Below, piece after piece: positions 1 to 6,367 of a DNA stretch of 8,742 bases (the stretch's first letter is position 1; each line of letters begins with the position of its first letter). Under the pieces are notes generated by a model, which worked only from the letters and a program-made list of their open reading frames with translations, did no database searches and was not told the DNA's origin. The position numbers were made by a program, and so were the translations under genes. This stretch comes from Bacteroidota bacterium (GTDB lineage Bacteria; Bacteroidota; Bacteroidia; JAADEI01): assembly GCA_024280615.1 (NCBI GenBank), contig JAJRPU010000043.1, positions 1 to 8,742 of the forward strand, written 5' to 3'.

Positions 1-153
1 AACGAAGTTATAAACGCCATTGCGGAGGGGAATGAACACAGAATCTTAGCAGGGGCTCTCAAACGATGGACCAAAATTGACCCTGTCAACACAATCGAAA
101 TCAGGAGAAAAATTGCTAAACACATAGTTGAAAGGGGACAATACTCCCTATAA
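1..153 (+). CDS. 3' end of an unidentified gene (last 50 codons)
   Basis: The window opens inside an open frame that runs 50 codons to a TAA at 151-153. The other two forward frames close within about 35 bases. The visible C-terminus is charged and probably helical, with alternating acidic and basic residues and an end reading IVERGQYSL. I do not recognise the family from this fragment and see no catalytic motif, so I assign no function. The stop codon sits inside a 13-bp tandem duplication. No clear U-tract terminator follows, although an inverted repeat lies 40 bp downstream. An open stretch this short could arise by chance, so the call rests mainly on the frame being the only one open and on its ordinary codon use. 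Confidence 0.6.
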   Translation, partial: NEVINAIAEGNEHRILAGALKRWTKIDPVNTIEIRRKIAKHIVERGQYSL

Positions 154-170
154 AACTTCCCTATAAAACT
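145..170. repeat. Perfect 13-bp tandem duplication across a stop codon
   Basis: TCCCTATAAAACT occurs at 145-157 and again immediately at 158-170, with no mismatch. The first copy contains the last codons and the TAA stop of the upstream gene; the second is entirely intergenic. It looks like a recent slippage or duplication event. There are only two copies, so it is not a satellite array. Confidence 0.9.
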
Positions 171-192
171 GAATTTTTTAATACTTGCTGGA

Positions 193-229
193 ACCTTTAA
201 GAAAGTAATATTCGTATACTATTAAAGGT
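193..229. repeat. Inverted repeat with 8-bp arms (possible hairpin or operator)
   Basis: ACCTTTAA at 193-200 is the exact reverse complement of TTAAAGGT at 222-229, with 21 bases between. Inside, AGTA (204-207) can pair with TACT (217-220), which would extend the stem across a small asymmetric internal loop. The stem is AT-rich and no run of T follows, so it is not a canonical intrinsic terminator. It lies between the upstream stop and the small lipoprotein gene and could be a 3'-end structure or a protein-binding site. Confidence 0.5.
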
Positions 230-230
230 G

Positions 231-262
231 TGTTGCCTAATTAGAGCGAGCACCTGGCAATA
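231..262 (+). other. Second potential stem-loop in the lipoprotein leader
   Basis: TGTTGCC (231-237) can pair with GGCAATA (256-262) as seven base pairs including one G-U, around an 18-base loop. It directly follows the 193-229 inverted repeat and ends 35 bases before the lipoprotein start. The two stems together could form a structured leader. I recognise no riboswitch family. The stem is short enough to be chance. Confidence 0.3.
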
Positions 263-297
263 ACGGATGGTGAAAAAAACATCACAAAATAAAGTGA

Positions 298-438
298 ATG
301 ATGAGGAAGAAAGCATTGATATTGCTAATGATTTTTGCAGGAGCAGTCATTCTGGAATCTTGTGCAATGAAAACTTCATGTGGAATGACCAAAAGGAAAG
401 CAAAGAAAGCATATAAAGAGTGGAAAGCTAAACGGTAA
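298..438 (+). CDS. Tiny basic lipoprotein (46 aa precursor, about 25 aa mature)
   Basis: The start is two adjacent in-frame ATGs (298 and 301); no Shine-Dalgarno is present to choose between them. Counted from the second ATG, the product has a basic n-region (RKK), a hydrophobic core (ALILLMIFAGAVIL) and a lipobox-like LESC, with Cys21 as the probable lipidated residue. Glu at -2 is unusual but the rest fits signal peptidase II processing. The mature part would be about 25 residues carrying ten Lys/Arg and one Glu, plus a second Cys at 27. A modified, strongly cationic surface peptide is therefore expected, probably on the inner or outer membrane. No family is recognised; entericidin-like proteins have similar size but a different sequence. 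An overlapping frame from the ATG at 267 gives 49 residues without a signal peptide and is less convincing. The gene faces carB tail to tail. Confidence 0.65.
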   Translation: MMRKKALILLMIFAGAVILESCAMKTSCGMTKRKAKKAYKEWKAKR

Positions 439-483
439 CATTTTTACTTGCTTGTAGCTTTGTCATCCGTTGTTAATAGCTAT

Positions 484-506
484 TTTATTGTCTTTGGTTT
501 ATTGTC
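484..506. repeat. Pair of 9-bp direct repeats in the convergent gap
   Basis: TTTATTGTC occurs at 484-492 and 498-506, one unit every 14 bases. It lies in the 105-bp gap (439-543) between the lipoprotein stop and the carB stop. The rest of that gap is T-rich on the plus strand and shows no convincing GC-rich hairpin terminator for either gene. Confidence 0.5.
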
Positions 507-543
507 CTTTTAGCATTGTTCAGCTAGGCTTCTTTAAAGTTTT

Positions 544-3354
544 TTATCTACCTGCCAGATATATTCCTTTTGCCTCTTTGAGAATCTTTTTGAAGTATGG
601 GTCTTCCGTACTTTTAACAAAATAAATGCTCTCACCTGTGGAACGCATTTCAGGTCCTAACTCAGGCTTCACTTCGGGAAATTTATCCCAAGGGAACACG
701 GGTTCTTTAATTGCGTAGCCTTCCAAGTGTTTTTCAAATTTGAAATCTTTTAACTTGTATTTTCCTGTCATAATCTTGACTGCTATGTTAACATAAGGGA
801 TTCCATAAGCCTTAGCAATAAATGGCACTGTTCTGCTTGCCCTTGGATTGGCTTCAATAACATATACCGTGTGATTGTGAATGACAAACTGAATGTTTAT
901 AAATCCTTTCACACTAAGGGCTTTGGCGATTCTGTAGGTATATGCTTCAATGGTTGCCAGTTCCTCCTCCGAAATACTAAAAGGTGGAAGGACTGCTCTA
1001 CTATCGCCTGAATGGACGCCTGCCGGTTCCAAATGTTCCAGAATGCCCATTATATGGACATCTTCACCGTCTGAGATAGCATCCACATCAACTTCTTTGC
1101 CCTCTGGCAGGAACTTGTCAATAAGCAATGAATTATTTGGAAACTCTTTGAATATGATTTCTGTCCATTGCTTTAACTCTTCTTCCGTAATGATTATTCT
1201 CATTCTTTGCCCGCCAAGAACATAAGAAGGTCTAACGAGGACGGGGAATCCGATTTGACGAGCCACCTTAACTGCCTCATCAGGGCTATATGCCACCCCA
1301 TATGGCGGATAAGGAATGTTAAGTTCTTCAAGGAGTTTAGAGAATTCGCCTCTGTCCTCTGCTTTGTTAATGCTTTCAAAGGAAGTTCCAAGGATTTTGT
1401 ATCCTGCGTCGTGGATGCTCTTAGCCAATTTGAGTGCTGTTTGTCCACCCAATTGAACAATTATTCCTTCTGGTTTTTCATGCTCAAGGACATTAAAGAC
1501 ATGTTCTTCTTCCAATGGTTCAAAGTAGAGTTTATCAGAAATATCATAATCTGTGGACACTGTTTCCGGATTGCAGTTTATCATTATTGCATTGTATCCC
1601 ACATCTTGCAATGCCCATATTCCATGGACGCAACAGTAGTCAAATTCAATGCCCTGCCCTATTCTGTTGGGACCGGACCCGAGTATGATAGCGGTTGGTT
1701 TGCCGTTAGTAAATTCCCAATTTTCGTTTTCAACATCATAAGTTCCATAGAAATAGGGTGTATCTGAAGGGAATTCGGCGGCACAGGTGTCAACGACCTT
1801 ATAGGATATTGCTTTCCTACGTTTTCTAATTTCTGCTTCTGGAACGTTGAATATCTGAGCGAGGGTTTTGTCGCCGAACCCTGCTTCTTTGAAACGGTCC
1901 CAATCCTCTTGGGTTAAATCATCTATGTTTTTGCCAGAGTATAATTTATGCAGGTCTGAGATTTTCTTTATTTCATTAAGGAACCAAGGGTCTATGTAAG
2001 TGAATTTGTGCACTCTGTCTATTGACCAACCTCTGTCAAAGGCTGTTCTGATGGCGAAGAGGCGGTCCCAGGACGGAAATTTCAGTTTCAATTCCAGTTC
2101 TTCGTCGGAAAGATTATCTTCCAAAGGAACCACACCATCAACGCCAATCTCAAGACTTCTGGCTGCCTTCTGCAACGCTTCCGTAAATGTTCTGCCCAGT
2201 GCCATCACTTCACCAACCGACTTCATTTGCATTCCGAGCCTGTCGTCGGCACCGGGAAACTTCTTGAAGTCCCAACGTGGAATTTTAACTATGACATAGT
2301 CAAGAGTTGGTTCAAAGAAGGCAGACGTTTTCTTAGTAACAGGATTTTTGAGTTCATCAAGTCGGTAGCCTATGGCGAGTTTAGCGGCTATCTTAGCAAT
2401 TGGGTATCCAGTTGCCTTGGATGCCAGTGCTGATGACCTGCTAACCCGTGGATTTATCTCAATAGCAACAATCTGTTCTGTTCGTGGGTCCATGGCAAAC
2501 TGAACGTTGCAGCCGCCGGCGAAGGACCCAAGGGCATTAAGCATTTTGTGAGAAAGGTCCCTCATCTTCTGAAAGGCTGTATCAGGAAGGGTCATAGCAG
2601 GAGCAACGGTAATGCTATCGCCAGTGTGAATACCCATAGGGTCCATATTCTCAATAGTGCATATAACAATGAAGTTATCGGCTTTATCTCGCATTACTTC
2701 AAGTTCAAATTCCTTCCAACCCACTAAGGCTTTTTCAACCAGTGCTGTGTGTATGGGCGATATTTCAAGAGCGCGCTGCAGTTTCTCTTCCAGTTCTTCT
2801 CTGTTATGGACGAAAGCTGCTCCGCTACCCCCAAGAGTATAGGACGGTCTGATAACTACCGGGTATCCCACTCGCTCGGCGAAGGAAACCCCTTCAAAAA
2901 CTGTTCGTGCATATTGGGCGGGCGGAACGGGGACATTTATATCAATTAGCAGATTCCTGAATTTTTCTCTGTCTTCGGTTGTTTCAATGGCTTCCATATC
3001 TGCCCCAATTATTCGGACGCCATATTTATCCCATATTCCAGCTTCCCACGCTTCCCGACATAGATTGAGGGCTGTTTGACCACCCATTGTAGGCAGGACC
3101 GCATCCACTTTGTGCCTTTGCAAGATATATTCTATACTTTCCACGGTCATAGGCATCATATAGACGTGGTCCGCCATAGAGGGGTCAGTCATAATAGTAG
3201 CAGGGTTATTGTTCAGGAGAATAACTTCAATGCCTTCTTCCTTGAGACTTCTGATTGCTTGAGACCCCGAATAGTCAAACTCGCAAGCCTGCCCAATGAT
3301 TATTGGTCCTGAACCTATTATAAAGACCGTTTTGATGGACTTGTCTCTGGGCAT
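544..3354 (-). CDS. carB: Carbamoyl-phosphate synthetase large subunit, without MGS domain
   Basis: The product makes carbamoyl phosphate from bicarbonate, ammonia (delivered by the CarA glutaminase) and two ATP, feeding pyrimidine and arginine synthesis in the cytosol. The carboxyphosphate half (residues 1-400) has GQACEFDYSG, GGQTALNL and the ATP-grasp residues R129, R169, E215, E299 and N301 at the same numbers as in E. coli. The oligomerisation region spans about 401-550. The carbamoyl-phosphate half follows, with GQGIEFDY, GGQTALKL, R708, E754, E834 and N836. The protein ends at residue 936, some 28 residues after EMRSTGE. The 130-140 residue MGS-like allosteric domain, which binds UMP and ornithine in E. 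coli, is absent, and the 105 bp beyond the stop cannot hold it. From memory, short CarB proteins of about 940-950 aa occur in Bacteroidota, so this is probably the native form rather than a truncation. The ATG at 3354 aligns with the family start. No carA is in the window. Confidence 0.97.
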   Translation of the reverse strand: MPRDKSIKTVFIIGSGPIIIGQACEFDYSGSQAIRSLKEEGIEVILLNNNPATIMTDPSMADHVYMMPMTVESIEYILQRHKVDAVLPTMGGQTALNLCREAWEAGIWDKYGVRIIGADMEAIETTEDREKFRNLLIDINVPVPPAQYARTVFEGVSFAERVGYPVVIRPSYTLGGSGAAFVHNREELEEKLQRALEISPIHTALVEKALVGWKEFELEVMRDKADNFIVICTIENMDPMGIHTGDSITVAPAMTLPDTAFQKMRDLSHKMLNALGSFAGGCNVQFAMDPRTEQIVAIEINPRVSRSSALASKATGYPIAKIAAKLAIGYRLDELKNPVTKKTSAFFEPTLDYVIVKIPRWDFKKFPGADDRLGMQMKSVGEVMALGRTFTEALQKAARSLEIGVDGVVPLEDNLSDEELELKLKFPSWDRLFAIRTAFDRGWSIDRVHKFTYIDPWFLNEIKKISDLHKLYSGKNIDDLTQEDWDRFKEAGFGDKTLAQIFNVPEAEIRKRRKAISYKVVDTCAAEFPSDTPYFYGTYDVENENWEFTNGKPTAIILGSGPNRIGQGIEFDYCCVHGIWALQDVGYNAIMINCNPETVSTDYDISDKLYFEPLEEEHVFNVLEHEKPEGIIVQLGGQTALKLAKSIHDAGYKILGTSFESINKAEDRGEFSKLLEELNIPYPPYGVAYSPDEAVKVARQIGFPVLVRPSYVLGGQRMRIIITEEELKQWTEIIFKEFPNNSLLIDKFLPEGKEVDVDAISDGEDVHIMGILEHLEPAGVHSGDSRAVLPPFSISEEELATIEAYTYRIAKALSVKGFINIQFVIHNHTVYVIEANPRASRTVPFIAKAYGIPYVNIAVKIMTGKYKLKDFKFEKHLEGYAIKEPVFPWDKFPEVKPELGPEMRSTGESIYFVKSTEDPYFKKILKEAKGIYLAGR

Positions 3355-3409
3355 CTTTTAGGTTGCTAAGTTAAATAGGATTTTGATAATGTAAGTTGCT
3401 TTCTTTTTG

Positions 3410-3440
3410 TTGTGCATATGTAACTCTTTTTATACCTTTG
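3410..3440 (+). promoter_or_regulatory. Putative Bacteroidota-type promoter for pstS
   Basis: TACCTTTG at 3433-3440 matches the Bacteroidota -7 consensus TAnnTTTG at all six fixed bases. A TTG at 3410-3412, 20 bases upstream, fits the -33 element; TTTG at 3406-3409 is an alternative. Transcription would start near 3445, giving a leader of about 15 bases before the pstS ATG at 3460. The site lies in the 105-bp divergent gap between carB and pstS. No comparable match for carB is visible on the minus strand in this gap. No Pho-box-like direct repeats stand out. Confidence 0.55.
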
Positions 3441-3459
3441 CAGTATAAAATACTTCCGA

Positions 3460-4428
3460 ATGCAAAGAACCTTACTAGCTATTTCACTTGGTGCTTTGTT
3501 GATACTAAGTGCCTGTGGAGGCGGTAATACAAAAAATCAGGGGAATAACCTCACCGGTGAAGTCATAATTGATGGGTCAAGTACTGTCTATCCACTCACA
3601 GAAGCCATTGCTGAAGAATTCCAAATACAAAATCCCGGAGTGAAGGTCAAGGTTTCATTCTCTGGCACTGGAGGTGGTTTTAAGAAGTTCCTTAGAGGAG
3701 AAGTACACATCAATAATGCCTCCCGTCCCATCAAAGAATCAGAAAAGCGAATTGCAGACGAATCAGGAGTTGAATATCTTGAATTTGAAGTAGGTAGAGA
3801 CGGGATTACTGTAGTTGTAAACCCTCAGAATAATTGGGTAGACTATCTAACTGTTGATGAACTACAAAAAATTTGGGCTCCTGAAAGTCAAGGGGTTATT
3901 ACTTCATGGGCTCAAGTCAGAGACGGATTTCCAGATGAAAAATTATCTCTATATGGTCCGGGCACTGCGTCCGGAACGTTTGACTTCTTTACAGAAGCCA
4001 TTCTTGGAGAAAGTGGTAAGTCACGTGGTGACTACATTGCCAGTGAGGACGACAACGTGCTTGTTCAAGGAGTCAGTGGCGACAAAGGTGGCTTGGGATA
4101 TTTCGGATATGCATACTATGAAGAGAACAAGGATAAACTAAAAGCCGTACCTATAAAAGCCGAACCAAACTCTGAACCGGTGTTACCAACGCCAGAAACT
4201 ATACGTTCAGGAGAATACAAACCTCTGTCGCGGCCCCTTTTTATTTACGTCCGAAAGGATGCCCTAAAAAACCCTGCTGTTGCAGAATTTGTTAGATTCT
4301 ACCTACAAAATGTAGAAACTCTTGCTCCGCAGGTAGGGTATGTTCCTCCTGCCCATGAAACAATTGAACGTCAGTTAAAAGAACTTGAAGAGGCGATTAA
4401 AGAAGTACAGCAAGATAAAACCTCATAA
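3460..4428 (+). CDS. pstS: Phosphate-binding lipoprotein, PstS family
   Basis: This is the substrate-binding protein of a high-affinity phosphate ABC importer, anchored by lipid outside the inner membrane. Residues 1-19 form a lipoprotein signal with lipobox LSAC (Cys19), followed by a Gly/Asn-rich linker. Family motifs appear in order: IDGSSTVYPLTEA (37-49), SFSGTGGGFKKF (66-77), NNASRPI (85-91), RDGITVVVNP (113-122), the LTVDELQKIW stretch (130-139) and GTASGTFDFFTEAI (168-181). These are the Ser, Thr, Arg and Gly positions that hold phosphate in the family. The length of 322 aa is normal. The last 20 residues are a charged helix (QLKELEEAIKEVQQ) that may be a short coiled coil. No pstC, pstA, pstB or phoU follows; a transporter elsewhere must be served, or the protein has a sensing or scavenging role. 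The start has no Shine-Dalgarno sequence. It heads a tightly packed gene run. Confidence 0.93.
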   Translation: MQRTLLAISLGALLILSACGGGNTKNQGNNLTGEVIIDGSSTVYPLTEAIAEEFQIQNPGVKVKVSFSGTGGGFKKFLRGEVHINNASRPIKESEKRIADESGVEYLEFEVGRDGITVVVNPQNNWVDYLTVDELQKIWAPESQGVITSWAQVRDGFPDEKLSLYGPGTASGTFDFFTEAILGESGKSRGDYIASEDDNVLVQGVSGDKGGLGYFGYAYYEENKDKLKAVPIKAEPNSEPVLPTPETIRSGEYKPLSRPLFIYVRKDALKNPAVAEFVRFYLQNVETLAPQVGYVPPAHETIERQLKELEEAIKEVQQDKTS

Positions 4429-4443
4429 AAAAACATTTGTGCC

Positions 4444-5274
4444 ATGAGAGGAACAAGTAAATTCATAGCCTTAGCAGGATTAGGACTGTTACTCATGTCC
4501 CTAAATCCATCACGTGAATACAAGCAGACGCCAGACCTGTATGGAATGGAATATCAAGAACTGAAGATTCCCACACCGGATGGAGCAACGCTATATGGTT
4601 GGTTCTTCCCTGCCCCAAAAGAAAGCAAGAGATATATCATCATAAGCGATGATGGAGAAGGCAATATGGCTGACAACCTTGAATTGGTTAGTCTTTTCCA
4701 ATCTGCTGGATACAACGTGATAACTTATGATTACAGAGGTTTCGGGAAAAGCAGTGATTTCAAGATAGATAATAGGGTTTACTTATATCCGCAATTTGTG
4801 AAGGACTTAGAAGCAGTGATCAAATTTAGCAGAAGACGCTTCCCAACAGTAAAGTTTGACCTTTACGGCAGAGGCATTGGTGCTGGAATTTCCATTGGTG
4901 TAGCATGCAACCGAAATGATATAGTTAAAGTCATTGCAGATGCCCCGTTCTTGAAATTGCAAGACATCAAGCAGAAGTATATGAAATACAAAGGTCAGGA
5001 AGTAATAATTCCTTTTGGTTACAACAAGAAATATGAACCATATTATGCTATTGAGGAACCGCCCACTGCCTTGAAGGGAATTCTTGTTATCGTTGGAGAA
5101 AACGATAAGATTGTTGGTCCAGAAGACATAAAGAAATGGCAAAAAGAGGTCAAACCCGCCAAGAAACTTGTTGAACTATATGTTGTTCCGGGTGTGGATA
5201 ACTCACAAACCTTTGAGAAAGACAAAGACGCATATTTCAACAAGATTCGTGAATTCCTTGCCGATAGAGATTAA
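4444..5274 (+). CDS. Exported alpha/beta-hydrolase-fold protein, apparently catalytically dead
   Basis: The fold resembles the Bem46/ABHD13 serine hydrolases. An N-terminal hydrophobic segment (about residues 6-20) after two basic residues suggests export or membrane anchoring; no lipobox Cys is present. Fold landmarks are IPTPDGATLYGWFFP (42-56), TYDYRGFGKSSD (94-105), the strand plus elbow DLYGRGIGAG (139-148), and VIVGENDKIVGPED (215-228), which keeps the usual acid (D221). The nucleophile position, normally Ser in GRSLGG, is Gly144 (codon GGC at 4873-4875). The usual catalytic His near the end (GxHND) is replaced, with PGVDNSQTF (249-257) placing Asn253 there. The oxyanion HGN is DDGEGN (69-74). 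A literal GISIG at 148-152 lies in the following helix rather than the elbow. The frame is intact and codon use is ordinary, so this looks like a maintained pseudoenzyme rather than a decaying gene. It lies 15 bp after pstS and 11 bp before serC. Fold assignment is firm; its function is unknown. Confidence 0.85.
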   Translation: MRGTSKFIALAGLGLLLMSLNPSREYKQTPDLYGMEYQELKIPTPDGATLYGWFFPAPKESKRYIIISDDGEGNMADNLELVSLFQSAGYNVITYDYRGFGKSSDFKIDNRVYLYPQFVKDLEAVIKFSRRRFPTVKFDLYGRGIGAGISIGVACNRNDIVKVIADAPFLKLQDIKQKYMKYKGQEVIIPFGYNKKYEPYYAIEEPPTALKGILVIVGENDKIVGPEDIKKWQKEVKPAKKLVELYVVPGVDNSQTFEKDKDAYFNKIREFLADRD

Positions 5275-5285
5275 TTTACTGCCTT

Positions 5286-6362
5286 ATGAGTATGAGAAAA
5301 CACAATTTTTATGCAGGACCTGCCGTCTTGCCTTTGGAAGTGTTAATGGAGGCTTCCCGTGGTGTTCTGCAATACGACAACATCGGATTAAGCATTATTG
5401 AAATTTCGCACAGGAGCAAGGATTTCAGTCAAGTCATTGAGGAGGCTGAACACAGGCTCAGGAGTCTTATGAACATTCCAGACGACTATGCCGTCCTATT
5501 TCTGCAGGGGGGAGCCCGACTACAATTCGCCATGATTCCTATGAACTTTCTCGGAGATAACGAAACTGCTGTATATACAGACACAGGAGAATGGGCGCGC
5601 CAAGCGATTGGAGAAGCGAAACTGTTTGGAAAAGTCCACATAGGTGCTTCTTCCAGAGACGAAAACTACTCATATATTCCCAAGGAAATAGATATTCCCG
5701 ATGGAGCAAAGTATCTGCACATAACAACCAACAACACTATTTATGGGACTCAATGGCACACTATTCCAGAAGTAAGCATTCCCTTAGTAGCAGATATGTC
5801 ATCAGATATTCTAAGCAGGCAGTTGGACGTGAATAAATTCGCTATCATCTATGCTGGAGCCCAGAAGAATGCAGGCACGGCAGGCGTTACAATCGTTATT
5901 CTAAGGAAGGACCTTGCGGAACGGGTTGTCCGACCCGTCCCCTCTATGCTGGACTACCGAAAACACATAAGCAAAAAATCATTATTGAACACGCCCCCTG
6001 TGTTCGCCATCTACGTCAGTATGCTTACATTCAAATGGCTTGAGAGCATCGGTGGAATTCCGGAAATAGAAAGAAGAAACCGTGAGAAAGCATCTCTTAT
6101 CTACGACGTCCTTGATAAATGGGAAGTGTTTGTTCCCACTGCCCGAAAGGAGGACAGGTCGCTGATGAACATAACATGGCGACTGAAAGACTCGGAATTG
6201 GAGGGCGAACTGCTTAAAATGTGTGAAGAAGCCAACATAGTGGGAATTAAAGGACACAGAAAGGTTGGTGGATTCAGGGCATCAGTGTATAACGCCCTGC
6301 CAATGGAAAGTGTCAGGGTATTAGTTGACGTCCTTGAAACGTTTGGTAGAAAATATGGCTAA
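5286..6362 (+). CDS. serC: Phosphoserine aminotransferase
   Basis: SerC is a cytosolic PLP enzyme that converts 3-phosphohydroxypyruvate and glutamate to phosphoserine and 2-oxoglutarate, the second step of serine synthesis; it can also serve pyridoxal phosphate synthesis. Family motifs are NFYAGPAVLP (7-16), EISHRSKDF (39-47), LQGGARLQFAMIP (73-85), GEWA (101-104), ADMSSDILSR (169-178), the Schiff-base lysine in YAGAQKNAG (Lys194) and GHRKVGGFRASVYNA (323-337), which binds the substrate phosphate. At 358 aa it is family-typical and complete. An in-frame ATG at 5292 would shorten it by two residues; either start fits, and no Shine-Dalgarno sequence decides. It sits 11 bp after the hydrolase-like gene and 5 bp before the exporter gene. 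Serine-pathway partners serA and serB are not in the window. Confidence 0.97.
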   Translation: MSMRKHNFYAGPAVLPLEVLMEASRGVLQYDNIGLSIIEISHRSKDFSQVIEEAEHRLRSLMNIPDDYAVLFLQGGARLQFAMIPMNFLGDNETAVYTDTGEWARQAIGEAKLFGKVHIGASSRDENYSYIPKEIDIPDGAKYLHITTNNTIYGTQWHTIPEVSIPLVADMSSDILSRQLDVNKFAIIYAGAQKNAGTAGVTIVILRKDLAERVVRPVPSMLDYRKHISKKSLLNTPPVFAIYVSMLTFKWLESIGGIPEIERRNREKASLIYDVLDKWEVFVPTARKEDRSLMNITWRLKDSELEGELLKMCEEANIVGIKGHRKVGGFRASVYNALPMESVRVLVDVLETFGRKYG

Positions 6363-6367
6363 ACATA

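Noticed and set aside
267..416. 49-codon frame overlapping the small lipoprotein gene
   Set aside because: It has no signal peptide, domain or motif, while the overlapping frame has a full lipoprotein signal.
455..462. TAGCTTTG, an exact TAnnTTTG match in the convergent gap
   Set aside because: No TTG lies about 20 bases upstream, it would read antisense into the carB end, and a six-base match is expected a few times by chance in 8.7 kb of AT-rich DNA.
439..543. Intrinsic terminator between the lipoprotein gene and carB
   Set aside because: Only short AT-rich palindromes such as CTTTAAAG are present; no GC-rich stem followed by a U-tract is visible in either direction.
1207..1767. 186-codon open frame on the plus strand inside carB, the longest of several antisense frames
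   Set aside because: It lies wholly within the conserved carB coding sequence, is rich in Cys, Phe and Ile with no recognisable motif, and fits a frame mirrored from carB codon use.
4885..4899. GISIG (residues 148-152 of the hydrolase-like protein) as an active GxSxG
   Set aside because: It falls one turn or more beyond the strand-elbow LYGRGIG, within the following helix, so it is probably a chance match.
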